64,000 bases of DNA, from the NCBI GenBank assembly GCA_013397435.1, contig VZRG01002382.1, positions 41,556-105,555 of the forward strand, read 5' to 3'. Below are positions 47,843 through 59,799 of the stretch, one piece after another. A program made the translations under genes and the position numbers. Below the pieces are notes generated by a model that did not search any database, was not told where the DNA came from, and saw only the letters and a list, made by a program, of their open reading frames with translations. Position 1 is the first letter of the stretch. Every line of letters starts with the position of its first letter. This DNA is from Erythrocercus mccallii (lineage: Eukaryota > Chordata > Aves > Passeriformes > Dicruridae).

Positions 47843-50800
47843 CATCAAAAAGAGAAGGAAAAATGCAATTGAAAGTGATAACCAACATGGAATCATTAGA
47901 AGATAACGCATTAACAGCACAAAAAATTTGAGTCCAGCTTTATGCTGAAATGGCTGTAGAGCATCAATAGGGGGAAGCAGTAAACACGTTCTCATTTGGC
48001 CGATCTCATTGCCTGCATTGTTGACAATGGATCAATACAAGACAGTCCCACTCAGTGTTTAACAATACGTGACTTTCCCAAAAACACCCATATGGCTCCC
48101 TGCAGCTTCACTTTGAAGACAGTCCTTTGGTTTTTTGAAAGCCAGGAAATAAAATACAATGGCCAATTCCAGACTTACCTCAGGACATGGCTGGGGGACA
48201 AAGTGGTCTCTGAGTTTTTCATTCCCGTGTGTTTGTTTTAAATCTTTCGTCTTGTTTGTATGTGGAAAGTCTTGAGGCAGATAAGAAATATTTTTACTGA
48301 AAACAAACAGCTTTCCAACTGAATTGACTTATTTGGACCAACCCTATTCAAAAATAACTTCTTGAACAACCCCAAATCTTGGTGGTCTCCAGTTTCTTAA
48401 CAACTTTTTGTATTTATTTAGCATGATATTTATCCACCCAGATTATAAATTTGGAATAGAAATATTTTTCTGTTCTTTTAACTTAAATGACATAAACAAA
48501 CAACCATGGCATGAACACTGCTTCTTACCTTAAAACTTTAATTTGTCCATCATAAAGACAGATTCATGCAGCCTTTCTGCTACCTTCAGTATTACTTAAC
48601 ACCAACTGCAAGTACTACATTCAGTTGTTTTAGTCATATTTAAACAAAACAGTTAAAACAGGGGAGGGAAGTGTAAAGACTGCAAGGCTCCATGACATCA
48701 ATACCTGTTGATCAGTACATTTTCCCCTCACTTTCTTGCTCCAAATCTTCATCTGAGCACTGACACCACAATTTGTCATTACCTGTTATTAGGATGCAAT
48801 AATGACACTGGGAGGATGCTAAATCAGGCCCCAGCTGTCACTCCTTTCCTTCCTTCTGTAAGCGTGAGATAAGGGAGCAGTGGAGTCATGGCAGAGGTCA
48901 ATCCCTCTAAGCCCTGTGCCTGCTCTCTAGGCTGACTCAGAGGCACTGATGTGATGGCCTTGTTTTCTCCACTTCCTGTACAATCACTAGAGAAAATTGC
49001 TGACCACCTGAGTGGGGACAAGGAGCTAACACTGTGCAGAGACAGAGCTTCTCCCACAGTTCTACTCAGGAAAGGCCTAGGTGCAAAATACACATACAGT
49101 GACAACAGTGTGTCCTTCTGACAAAACAGATCCAGAGCTGTAGCACAGGTAGGATTACCTGAGGAGGCTTTAGGCGGAAAAGCGGAAAATTGTGGGGAAG
49201 GAGTGAATGAAAGGACTTGCTATTCCGTTGCTTCTTGGAGACTAGATAAGAGGGATTCTGATGATACAGCAGACTGAACTCCTGTCCATACCATTAAACT
49301 TTGACTGTTAAGGAGAAATGCAACTTTTCTTCAAGTTCATGGAAAGAAGCAACTAGTGCATACTTTTAGAAGGAATATTTTCAGACTGCTGGGGCAAAAT
49401 TTTTGCCCTGATATTTTTTAATATATAACTCTAAACAGTATTAATATTTAACTCTAAAGAGTGCACACAGCCTCTGAGTCATGAAAGGCCAGCTTCAAAG
49501 GGTGCACACTGTAGGGAGTTCAAAAGTATCTACACTGGAAAGAAAAATTAAATGCTGAGACATCTAGAATGAGATTAATCAGCTTTTATGCACAGAGATC
49601 AAAAGTATTGATGATATCAGCCTGGAAAGATAATTTATATATCAGCTGCTCCCTGTGCATTTTGCTTATGACAGCAGCTTCCAGGAGAGGCAGAAAGTTA
49701 AGATACTATAAAACTCATTGGTCTGTATTCAAGAGGCTTTGAAACGCTTCAGTGTAGATTTATCTACAGTGCTGCAGGGAACTCTGTCAGACAATGTGAA
49801 GCAAAATCAGTGTAGCTACAATGAAGAACTTCCTTTGGAGAACCCAGGGTTCTTCCTGCCAACTCAGGTTCTGAAAAATCCTCCCTTGAGCCAATGTACC
49901 ATCCTAAGGATAAGATGAAGTGTTTCTGACTCAAACACACTTGCAGAAAAGAGTGGGGTTTAGGCTTCCTGGTTTAAAGTTGAATCACAACCCACTTGTT
50001 CTGAAGTAGGTCAGCTTGTGGTGTGCTGAACCCAATCAGAAAGGCCATCCCAAGTCTGAGTTGAGGGAAAGATGTAGAAAGCCACTTCCTATTTCTGTTA
50101 CACCAGTAGTGGGTGAATTTTTACTAAAGGGAGTTTTTGTATTTTGTCCTTTCTCATAATTGTCAGGTCTGTGGAATGCAGAACTGTTCTCTGGTAGTTC
50201 CTTGTTTCTGCTTGGTGAATTAAATGGATTTACATGAGTTTTTTTCTCCCAAGGTTGTTTTATTCTGGCATATTCTGCTTCCTCTTACCCAAACAGACTC
50301 AGTGCACTGCTAGAGCTCCTTCTCACTTCTGCTCTATTATTTCCAATGCTAATCATGACACCAGAGCCATGAAAAATGTTAAAACTATTGCTTATACAAG
50401 GGACATTAAGTTCTGGGAGTTTGCCCTTTGCTAGGTAAGAGCTGTTCTAGGAGAAAGAAGTGACAGTGCATTGTAGAACAGTGTTCTCTTTCCCAAGGAT
50501 TATTTTCCTCTTTGCATGGCTGTTTTCATTAATTTAAAAACCTAAAATTAAAAAAAATTACTAGTTGCAATTTGTCAAGAAAGTATGTCACCCACAAATT
50601 TCTGTTCACATGAATAGCTGCTTGTGATGTTCACCTACAGTAAGATAATAACAAGTAGCAGAAAGGAGTTCTTTTCCTTACTCTTCTATTTTCCATCCCT
50701 GACAAGCTGCTTGCATATCCCATGTAGTCATGGAATTCCATACATTCTTACTTGCTTCAGCCAAATTTTCACTAGCTGAAACGAATTTTTCCTTGCTGTC

Positions 50801-51409
50801 CACTTTTTATGAATTTCCTCTTAACCTTGCCAAGTTTATGAGTTGACCCAACAACAAAAAAATCCTCAGTGCAAAAACCCCAATGAGATATATTTATCTT
50901 ACCGCTTCTGAGAAGAACTCAGAAATGCCTTTAATATTTTTTCCATGGCCCAGACATTGGGGGCTGAAGACCTTTAGGCTGAGCTCCACATCATCCCATC
51001 AAGACGACGAAGCTGACGGTGTCGGGTAATAATGCAAGTGTTCTGCGGTCAGTGAGTTCTCCAGATGCACCCAGTGAGGAAGAGAGGAGCTCTTCTACAT
51101 GTACGTAATGCACAATTGGGTCAAACCATGAGTCAGGAGGCAGCAAAAACTCCTGACAAATAACAAGATTTCTAGTAAGTCTACAATAGAACTGGAAAAT
51201 ATAAGTAGTGAAAGCCACTTTGTTTTAGAAAACACAACTTCACTGAAGTAGAAGTGTGTTCATCTCACCATTGTTTGTAATTAAAGTTTTTTTAAAAGCC
51301 AAAATAACTAATTTGTCATTTCTTATTTATTATCTATAATTCTGCAATTTATTAAGCATTTCACTTAAGCAGTTCTTTTTTCCATTTCTGTTTTTTCCAT
51401 TCTTTGTTT

Positions 51410-51551
51410 CAAGGCCAGGTTGGTTGGGGTTGGATGTGTCTTTGAGCAGCCTGGTCTAGTAGAAGGTATCCCTGCCCATGTTGAGAGGGTTGAAACTGGA
51501 TGATCTTTAAGGTCACTTCCAATCCAAACCATTCTCTGATTTGATATTCCT
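51410..51551 (+). mobile_element. CR1 LINE 3' end fragment
   Basis: ggttggggttggatgtgtct, ttgagcagcctggtctagta, gaaggtatccctgcccatg, gatgatctttaaggtcactt and ccaatccaaaccattctctg match the avian CR1 3' end in + orientation. Confidence 0.9.
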
Positions 51552-54500
51552 TCATTAAGTGTGGTAGTCCTACTACATTTTCTTCTCTTCTTTACCATCA
51601 TTTTGATGTTCTTCATATGGATGTACAAAACAAGGTGCATGTACATCAACCATTAATTGTAATTAGCAGTAATACAGCACTACCCACTTGCATATTCATG
51701 AAACACTTTTGCCCACTCTTGTATCAATTTGGGGAATGTTATAGAGTGAGCAAGTCTTTGAGATATCTTCAGATATCTGATATTTGCATCATCTCTGAAA
51801 GACATTTTGACCATTTATTCCTAGTCATAACAACATGAAACATTCAGATGTTCACAGGAACACACAATCATCTTTTTGAAAATCTCGATTAAATGTACAT
51901 TTGAAAAAAAGAGAAATCACTGTAGTAGGACATATAGCCAAAACATTATTATTTTTCAGATATGCATGACAAATTTTTATGTGAGCATTTTGATTTGCAT
52001 TCCCTAAACACAGCTGTATAACAATTCTTATTCATAAATGAGATACAATTCATACGTGAGTGAACAATTGAAGTCACTCTATACACTGACCACTCTACAG
52101 CTCTGATTTACCTGCCATATTAAATTTGTCATTCTCAATTTCCCATTTGCCTACTTTGAATGTTTATAGAGTTATCACTGGCTTTGTGCCTGACCAATGA
52201 TGCTGCAAAAATATTGAACTGCTAGTTTAATCTTGACACTGTAATTGACAATTTCACTGCCAATTGGACCACTTACTTGAACACATCTCCACTGGCACAC
52301 TTTAAATCAGATGGCTTGATCAGTTAGTGCATAGCTGTCTGCTCTCCTGCAAGTCTGACGCTGTAGCTCCTAACAGATTTGTAATGTTTCTCTGCCCTTG
52401 GTACCTAATGATGCTGTCTGCTGGCACCTCCATAATTGTGTAAATCAATTCTTGGTATAGAGTTTATCCCCTTGCAAGTCAAGCTCCTTCAAAAACAATG
52501 TATGTTTTGATTAAATTTTATTATCCAAAAGATATAGAAAGAGTCAAGTACTTGTTGTACTAGACCATCCTCCTCATAAAATCTCTGCCTACATGTGTTT
52601 TGCTTAAGCTTGTGGGCATGCGGCCAGGAGACAAGACAGTTACAGTTTGAATCACTGTACCTGAAGTTTGGCTAAGAAATTAAAAATATTTTGTGTTCTG
52701 TTTTAAACACTTTGGTATGTGCCTGTGCTAACCATGGATCCCCAACTGCACTATTTCAATGTTTTATGTTTCCTGAGCTGCCTTATCTCATAGCTATCCA
52801 TTAATGGATCCTATCGTTCAGGTTTTCTTACCAGGAATCCCAAGTGGACCCAGATGGGCTGCCCTGCTCCATTTCCCTGCACCCATTTCCGGAAGCTGAT
52901 TTGTTTGTCCCTCCCTCCTTATCATGGGCGCAACGCATAACCAAGAGTCATCTAACAGAAAGCATATCTGATATTACACTACCCACGTGTGCCCTCTCCT
53001 GCACTGTGATGCAGAGACAGCTAATGATAGCCTGTGTGTGCTGAATTGTCTCTAAAGGCCATGAGCCATTCCATGCCTCTCCAGCAGTAAAGAAGTCAAG
53101 GGAAAAAAAACCCTATAAACCAAGCAGATAGAAAGAACATACACATCTTCAGCCTCAGCTAGAATAGCCATTGTTTTCACTGAAAAAGGGGCTCAAGATC
53201 GTAATTTCTGATAACTGGAAGTAGTGTTCACCAAAAGAAACACAGCAATGACCTTCCTGTTCAATTTCACTAGTACAGCTGCTACACAAAAACATGAGTT
53301 GGGTGTCAAAAATCATTAAACTAGCTTGGGTGTGAAAGGCTGTTGAGATGTTTTTCATCATTTGTTTTCCAGTAGTTTGACTGGGTTAATTTTGAGGGCT
53401 GGAAAAAATAATCGTTTTGAGGCTTAGATTTTTAGGTAAATCAAGATACTTCAGGAGAAGGAGTATCATGAAAACGTGGTGTGCTGAAATGCATTGGATA
53501 CAAACAAATTTAATCAAGGGATTGGGTTTTTAAATTTGTATCTGTGGTAATTAATTGTATATTTAATGAAATAAAATCTCATGAATATTAAGAATTGTGA
53601 AGGAACCAAATTTAACAGAACCTGTAATATGACTTTTAATCTGTAGAACAGATTCTTATACAAAGTCAACTCCCACTTGCATCAGCCACCACATCTGAGA
53701 ATAGGGATAGCTCTTTCTCCTTGGATGCTCATATCTCTTTGCTGGCAGTATCAGTCTAGGAGAAAGTGCCATGTGCAATGTCTCTCTCTTGCTTATGTAC
53801 ATCAGCTGTGTAGTCACTATGGTGGATAAAATCCTTCTCATATAGGACATGCCTTGTAAGTATATCCAGCACATTCCATACATGGACACTATTTAGAGAA
53901 TATCTATTTTTTCAGGGAGTTTCAACCTGGATTATAATTTTTCTCCTTTACACAAAGAGAGTGTAGAAAATTAAGAGAGTTTTCAGTTTAAAGTTAGGGA
54001 GCAAGAAAAATTCAGGGACATGGAAATGTAAATGCAGGTGCTTACAAGTAACATTATTATTTTATTTTGGGGATATAAATGAAATAATGGAAGCAAAACT
54101 ATGGAAATGCTGTTGTAAATTAAAAAACAAAAATTAAAAATAGTATTTCAGTCTCTACTTTTCCTGTGGCTTATTTGCTTTTTACCCATACAGTATTCTA
54201 AATTTCATCAGCTGCTTTTACATTTAATATGTATTTTGTATTGCATAATCTTTGAATAATGCTGGAAATTCAAGAAAGCTAAAACGCTATTAAATGAGTG
54301 CCTGGGTTTATTTGCAGTGGTAGGTCTATGAGCAATACTCTATGGCTAATGTACAATAGCAGCCACAGGACTGCAGCTATTGTATATCACATTTAAATGT
54401 TCTAACACCAGCAGCTCTAGGAGGACTTTAGCTGAAAGCTGTCTGCACTTGACACCACGGAAAGAATAAACAGAGCAATTCAAAAGCCTTTACAGACTTA

Positions 54501-57500
54501 GGACTGCAACACTGCTCAGTTAAGGCTGACACCTCCAATAATAGAGCAACCACAAGATCATGGGAACATACATCATAGTTTTCACTCATGTACAGTCAAA
54601 CAGCTATAATTGCTTAGCATACTTAGCATGCACACTGCAGTGGGTTTGTTCTGAAGACTAAAAGCTTCTTATATGATTCATTTTTTGGCAAAGGATGTTG
54701 CCTGTAGCCTGAGATTTGGAGCAAGACTGCCAGGGTGTAACACAGCTGACCTCAGCATACAGAAGGTTTGTTACAATTGATCCATTTCTGTTGTTTGATG
54801 TTTGTCCAGCTGGGTAGGTGCCATTAGAATCAAGTGACAGTGTCATAGGCTTAAAGCCCTTTGCGGTTCTTGAGTTCCCTGATTCAATTCTCAACAAAAT
54901 TACAGCTGAATGGTGCATTCCAGTTCAGCAGGAGTGAATTTAGGCTGCACGTGGCCTCGTTGGTAATTGAAAATAACTGGCCAATTATCCACGTCCCTAT
55001 GGAGGTGGAGGGGCTGAAAATGTCACTGTCACTAAGCACACCCAGTAAAACCTGGGTTTCAGATATACTTGAAAACTGCACTTCAGGAAAAGGCCATTCA
55101 CCCATTTGTCTCTTGGATTTGCAGGGGCTTTACAACTCCCCTTTGTGTTTTTCCTCTTTAGGTGGAAAAATCAGGAGAAAAGGAAGGAATAAAACAGTCT
55201 TCAACTAATGGAAGCTACCATCAACTGAAGAGAAGTGCAATACATAATTTGTTAGTACTTCTCCAGCAGATGAAATGTGGCAGGTTTTCTATTTTAACAG
55301 CAAAATTAAATCATCAGATTTGTTATTTCCTACAAAAATCCCTGACCATGCAATGCTAAGTTATTTTGTTGCTTTGTGCTGAAGTGTGATTAAAAAGAAA
55401 TTTATAAATGAGTAAATCTCATTGTGATTCCATATGCAGACAGAAATTTTTCTGTCAAAGATCCTATCACAACAAAAGGCTGCAGTTCCTGACTCGGAAG
55501 GGTGTGATATTGCTTTATGGTAAACCAAAGGAATTAAAAAAGAAGCAAAAAATTATTAATAAAAGCCAAAAAGCACACAGAAAGAATAGACGCAAATAGG
55601 ATTCAATAGCAATATTGCAGTTAGCACAAGAATCAATGAGGACTGGTTTCAATACAGAGAAAGCAGGACACTTTGAAACTGAAGTATAAAGTTCTTAGAG
55701 TTTGAATGGAAAGCTCTCACAACCACTTCCCAAATATCCAAGCTATAATAAAAAGTATTTTGCAAGAAATAAAAATTGTTTTTTAAACATTATGTAAATA
55801 GGAGGGGGAAAGTCTCCAAATGACCATTATTTAACTCTGCATCTCAAATTATTCAACAAAATTGCACAGGCTGAATCAGGAGCTGAAGGCCAAAGATAGA
55901 GAGAAGACACAAACTCACCTACTCACATGCAGAACAGTCCCACCAAAGTAATCAGGATTCAAGTTTTTCTAGAAAGGATCATGATTTAAAGAGCTGTCAG
56001 AACTTCTAACAGACCACTTAAGGTAACATACAGAATTGTGCCTCTGATCCAATGATTTTGGAGTCACAGCATTCAGTTATAATACCTGTTTGTATCCTCA
56101 GGAGGGCATGGAGAGACATGCTATTTCTACACAGACTTTCCTACCAGTAACATAACAACCGTAGCAATTTCTGATATTGAGCATACAAACCAATATATTC
56201 AATATCTTTTTTCTCCCCAAGGGGTTAGTTATAAAAAAAAAAATCAACTAGAATAAGAGAAACTAAAAAGAAATCCCTCAAGTAATAGCTCTGTGGATGA
56301 AGCCTGTGGGGTTTTGTAGCAATGGAACCATGGATGACCAGAGGAAGTGTGAGTTATAGAAGCAATACAAAACTTTAAAGAGGCTTGAACTGGGAATAAA
56401 GAGCTATGCACAGAACTGCACACACTGGTCTTCACTTCTTTGTTTTGCTCCCCTGCTTTGAATTCAACCCTTGGACTCCAGGCTTTTCTGCACCAAGTTC
56501 TTCACAGCTCTGGTTCCTAACACCAATTCCCAAGGTAGGCTTGGGCAACCTCACCTTCCAGCACTTTTAACACAGACCCGTTCATCATGTCTGTACCATT
56601 TTTTGGTATCTGATTTAGCCTATGAACTCTTTGAGCCCAAACAGCCCATACCAGTGCTAGCAGGTATGAAACAGCACTTCTTCCCAGGAGTTAGGGGAAT
56701 GCCCAGGGAACAAGCTGGGTAATTACTTCTCCTGGGAGAATACATTATGTTCGCAATATCAGGAATCCACCTGAAGGAAGTTAAAGCTAATTAATATTGC
56801 TCCTTTAGATACCTTGCTCTTTCAGAACTTCACCCACAGGGAACTGACAGTTCCCAGATTTGTAGAGCCACAAGCAGATTTTTTAAATTCTAACAGGTAC
56901 TGAAACCAGAAAACAGCCTTACACTCATGAACACCATTTATAAAACCCATTAACTCTCATATTCTCTCTCAAGGGCACAAAAAATACTTTGCATTAAAGT
57001 TTAAATTAAATTAAAATTAGTGCCTGTATGTCTATGACTGAATGGTAGTAGAAGGCAAGGTGTACATTTATCCATGAGACTCTGGTGCTGACAGTGTGAG
57101 GACTTCACCTACACACCATACATGGATCATATCCCTGAAGTCAACATGGGCCATGTAATAGGGCATAAAAAGCTAAGCAATCTTCCCCAGCCCACCTGCA
57201 CCCATGAGTCTCATTATTTTATGAGGCATCAGGAAAACCTCCATCAAGAGCTCCTGCATCAGGAAAGCCTCATTATGCTGGAACCATAGGATACCATAGG
57301 CAAACACAAGCAGGGGAGGAAAGTACTGCAAGTTACTCCTCTAGAGAAAGTCCTTTAAGCTGAGAGCAGACTGTGTTACCACAATGAATCCTTCTTGGTG
57401 GGTAAGCTAGAAGCTTGCCCAGTAACAATGTGTAAGCCCATGGGTAAGGTTCCTCATGAACAGAGGAACTGGCAAAAGGAGTTCTCTCAAGTCTGATTAA

Positions 57501-57767
57501 GATGAAGTTAAGTCTTCATGCTAAACAAAAACTTGTTATATAGCAGCTGTCTGGGGGTGAGGAAGGAATTATATCCTATGGAGGTCATAACTACCCCTAG
57601 GGCAAGCAAAGTGAGCAAGGTGGAAAGTGGCTTTAACAGGTGTCAAAACATCTGTGCAATTGTTTCACCTGGAGGCTCTTAACAAAGGAATTAATTTCAA
57701 GGGCAAGTCACATTTTCAATTAAAAAGAAATAAACATATCACAGAGAATGCTGATTTTATCTTTTTT

Positions 57768-57773
57768 TTTAAT
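57768..57773 (-). other. CCL20: Candidate CCL20 poly(A) signal (ATTAAA)
   Basis: ATTAAA on the - strand, about 450 nt after the stop. No AATAAA was noticed between it and the stop. Confidence 0.4.
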
Positions 57774-57893
57774 CGCCATTGACCTTATTTTTTCTACAAA
57801 CAGGCTTTGTTTAACAGTTGTTCAAGAGGTATTGTAATGCTAACTACAGCTTAAAGGAAATATTTTGTCACAAGACAATAACAAAATAAACAG

Positions 57894-57902
57894 AATAAAT
57901 AA
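57894..57902 (-). promoter_or_regulatory. CCL20: AU-rich element nonamer in CCL20 3' UTR
   Basis: The - strand reads TTATTTATT, exactly the UUAUUUAUU destabilising nonamer, followed by a T-rich TGTTTATTTTG. Such elements recruit ZFP36/AUF1-type proteins and limit chemokine mRNA lifetime. Confidence 0.75.
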
Positions 57903-58223
57903 CCCGCTTTACACACACTGAAGAAAACAAAAACAACTTGCAATAAACTTAATAAAATTCACACTCTGTACAACAGCTCAAGGTAGACCTTACTAAACAG
58001 TACTCATGTCCTATCAGTAACATACAGATATTAGTAAAAATAGAAACTTTAACAAAATGCTTAACTCAAGCAAAACAGCAGTGCAATATGAATCAACTCA
58101 AGAAGTTCATTGGTTCCAAAGAAGTCGGAGTTGGAGGTGAGCGAGCACACAACAGTGTACGAGCCATCTCAGCCCAGTGTTTCTTCAGCCATGTCTGTGT
58201 TCAGCTCCTTGCTGGAAATCATG

Positions 58224-58251
58224 TCAGGCTGACATCTTCCTGAGCTTGTGG
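58224..58251 (-). CDS. CCL20: CCL20 exon 4 (C-terminal tail)
   Basis: The acceptor is TTTTAACAG. The 28 nt encode (S)HKLRKMSA and TGA at 58226-58224. The basic tail fits a chemokine helix end. Confidence 0.92.
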
Positions 58252-59631
58252 CTGTTAAAAGGAAGAGAGAACACACATCAATAATGACTTTAATTTTAAT
58301 TTTCTCTTCTTCCCTGAGAGAATAGCTTAGGTGGAAGAAGGGACCTGTGACGTAACTGTCCCCGAGAAGACTCCAGAAGGGAATAGCTAAGTCTGACAGG
58401 AGATAGAAAGACAAATGTGTTCACCAACGCTGTCAAAAGTGGTGTTCAGGAGATGTAAGAGATAGGTTTTCATATGTGCCCGGGATTCATCAGCCTAGTG
58501 TTAATTAGAAGTTTTGATTCCTACCTCAAGAAAAGGAGATGTTTCTTCACCCAGCCTTCCTTAGGATTTACACAGGCCTTCAGCCCACTGACAGTGTGGA
58601 AACTGGAAAAGAAACGATAAAGAAATCAGAAATCCTTGCCAATAATTACTGTGGAGAGTACAGTTACTCTATATAATGACCAATAGAAACTGCTTTTGTA
58701 AACACCAATTAGACATGGAATGCTCCAAATTCCTCCAATATTACATGAAGGAAAAGAAAGTTAAATGTAATAGCTACTTCAGTCTCAGGGATCTGTTTTT
58801 GCACCATAAAATTTTGTTCAATTTATTTTAACTGTTTAGGCAAAGATCTTTGCTGGATGCCAGAAACAATTTAGAAGAAGTCTTGTCACTTATGTGTCTG
58901 TTCACGGGTTTTGGCAAAGGAGCACTCTGTTGGCCAGAGTGGCTTTTAGCTGGAGCTGTCTTTGTTTGCACAGCTGATTCCTAAAGAGGCAGATTTATTA
59001 TTTACATTGTATGGCTGTCCCTTGGGTTAGCAGTCCCTATCAACTAGAGGTTGTTTGTTTTGTTTGCAGGTGTGATATACAATTTAGTCAGTTAATTTAG
59101 CTTTTTGAAAAGTCAGGAAAAATCACACCTATAACATTCAAATCCTTGTTTTAGCCTGAACAGGCATCCCAAGGTTAATATGTGTTAGAAAAACCAGCAG
59201 AAATTCAGAAAGTAACTTACATGATGGCAGGGATGTCGCAGACCTCACTGGAGAGCTGTTCAGTGTAACCCTTCAGGGCCCACCGAGGCAGACGCACTTT
59301 GGTGTAGGACAGGCAGCAATCCTGGTTGCTCTGTGCTGGAGTGAAGGACAGCAACAAAGTAAATTAACCCCATTTGGCCCACACTGCCCTGCTGTCTGGG
59401 TCACTCTCTGTTCAACCCCAGTGACAGAAGAGGGGGATGAGACAGTACATATTGCTGAAACCATTCCCTTCTAGCTCAGCCTCATCCTACTGCCAGCTGT
59501 GAGCAGCACCAGGAGCCCTTCCCAAGGCAGAACGGCCATGGTCACTCACCTTCGGACGTGCCCCACAGGAGCAGCGCCAGGAGCCCCAGCAGGGAAACCA
59601 GGACCATGCTCTTGCTGCTGCAGCCAGTCAT
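58224..59631 (-). CDS. CCL20: CCL20, C-C motif chemokine 20 (complete, 4 exons)
   Basis: CCL20 is the secreted chemokine that binds CCR6 and recruits lymphocytes and dendritic-type cells to mucosa. Four exons join to 303 nt, 100 residues plus stop. Residues 1-27 form a signal peptide with the hydrophobic run MVLVSLLGLLALLLWG; cleavage is likely near residues 26-28. The mature part begins about AQSNQDCCLSYT. The four chemokine cysteines are C34, C35, C60 and C76. Asp-Cys-Cys-Leu is the CCL20-type CC motif. IIFHT and VNPKEGWVKKHLLFLS match the family's core strands and C-terminal helix, and the tail is basic (HKLRKMSA). The four-exon layout and the DAW1 neighbour agree with vertebrate CCL20. 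The upstream in-frame Met codons lie above the TATA box, so the ATG at 59631 is preferred; the Met at residue 9 is an alternative. Confidence 0.95.
58525..58602 (-). CDS. CCL20: CCL20 exon 3
   Basis: The acceptor is TTTTCCAG and the donor is AG|GTAGGA. It encodes (I)FHTVSGLKACVNPKEGWVK and then KHLLFL, containing the fourth cysteine and the start of the C-terminal helix. Confidence 0.94.
59221..59335 (-). CDS. CCL20: CCL20 exon 2 (CC motif)
   Basis: The acceptor CACTCCAG is followed by CACAGAGC and the donor is AT|GTAAGT. It encodes (A)QSNQDCCLSYTKVRLPRWAL and then KGYTEQLSSEVCDIPAI. The nearer AG (before AGCAACC) breaks the frame and was rejected. Confidence 0.94.
59550..59631 (-). CDS. CCL20: CCL20 exon 1 (signal peptide)
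   Basis: It encodes MTGCSSKSMVLVSLLGLLAL and LLWGTSE plus one base; the donor is G|GTGAGT. It is a typical secretory leader. Confidence 0.94.
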
Positions 59632-59713
59632 TCCCTCTCCACACACAGCTGGGCTCCAGTGAGTGCCTGGCTGCTGCCTGCTGCTCCTGCCAGCCCTGGC
59701 GCACCTCCACCTG

Positions 59714-59722
59714 CTTATAAAG
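59714..59722 (-). promoter_or_regulatory. CCL20: TATA box of CCL20
   Basis: CTTTATAAG on the - strand, about 83 nt before the start codon. Transcription would begin near 59690, giving a 5' UTR of about 60 nt. Confidence 0.8.
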
Positions 59723-59738
59723 AGGTGGCAGGAGCCAC

Positions 59739-59748
59739 GGAAATTCTC
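59739..59748 (-). promoter_or_regulatory. CCL20: kappaB-like site, TATA-proximal
   Basis: The - strand reads GAGAATTTCC, one mismatch from GGGRNWYYCC, 17 bp upstream of the TATA box. Confidence 0.5.
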
Positions 59749-59751
59749 ACA

Positions 59752-59759
59752 GGGGCGGG
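59752..59759. promoter_or_regulatory. CCL20: GC box (Sp1-type)
   Basis: GGGGCGGG on the + strand, between the two kappaB-like sites. Sp1 sites are known in mammalian CCL20 promoters. Confidence 0.55.
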
Positions 59760-59775
59760 TTCCACTGTCATCAGC

Positions 59776-59785
59776 GGGTTTCCCC
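59776..59785 (-). promoter_or_regulatory. CCL20: kappaB-like site, distal
   Basis: The - strand reads GGGGAAACCC, one mismatch from the kappaB consensus, about 90 bp upstream of the expected start of transcription. A kappaB site in about this position is known in human CCL20. Confidence 0.6.
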
Positions 59786-59799
59786 ACAGCAAATTCCAT

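Larger units (their letters stand above)
47216..57760. other. Intergenic, between DAW1 promoter and CCL20 3' end
   Basis: Two CR1 pieces lie in this 10.5-kb gap. Also present are a CpG-containing patch at about 50990-51110, a homeobox-motif-rich AT stretch at about 51880-52340 and a short hairpin at 54349-54387. No protein-coding gene was recognised. Confidence 0.65.
57760..58223 (-). other. CCL20: Probable CCL20 3' UTR
   Basis: About 450 nt follow the stop on the - strand and include an AU-rich nonamer. The first poly(A)-like hexamer I find is ATTAAA at 57773-57768, a common variant signal. Confidence 0.6.

Noticed and set aside
59632..59799. N-terminal extension of CCL20 in the same frame
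   Set aside because: It runs through the TATA box and GC box and lacks signal-peptide character. The leader beginning at 59631 is typical.
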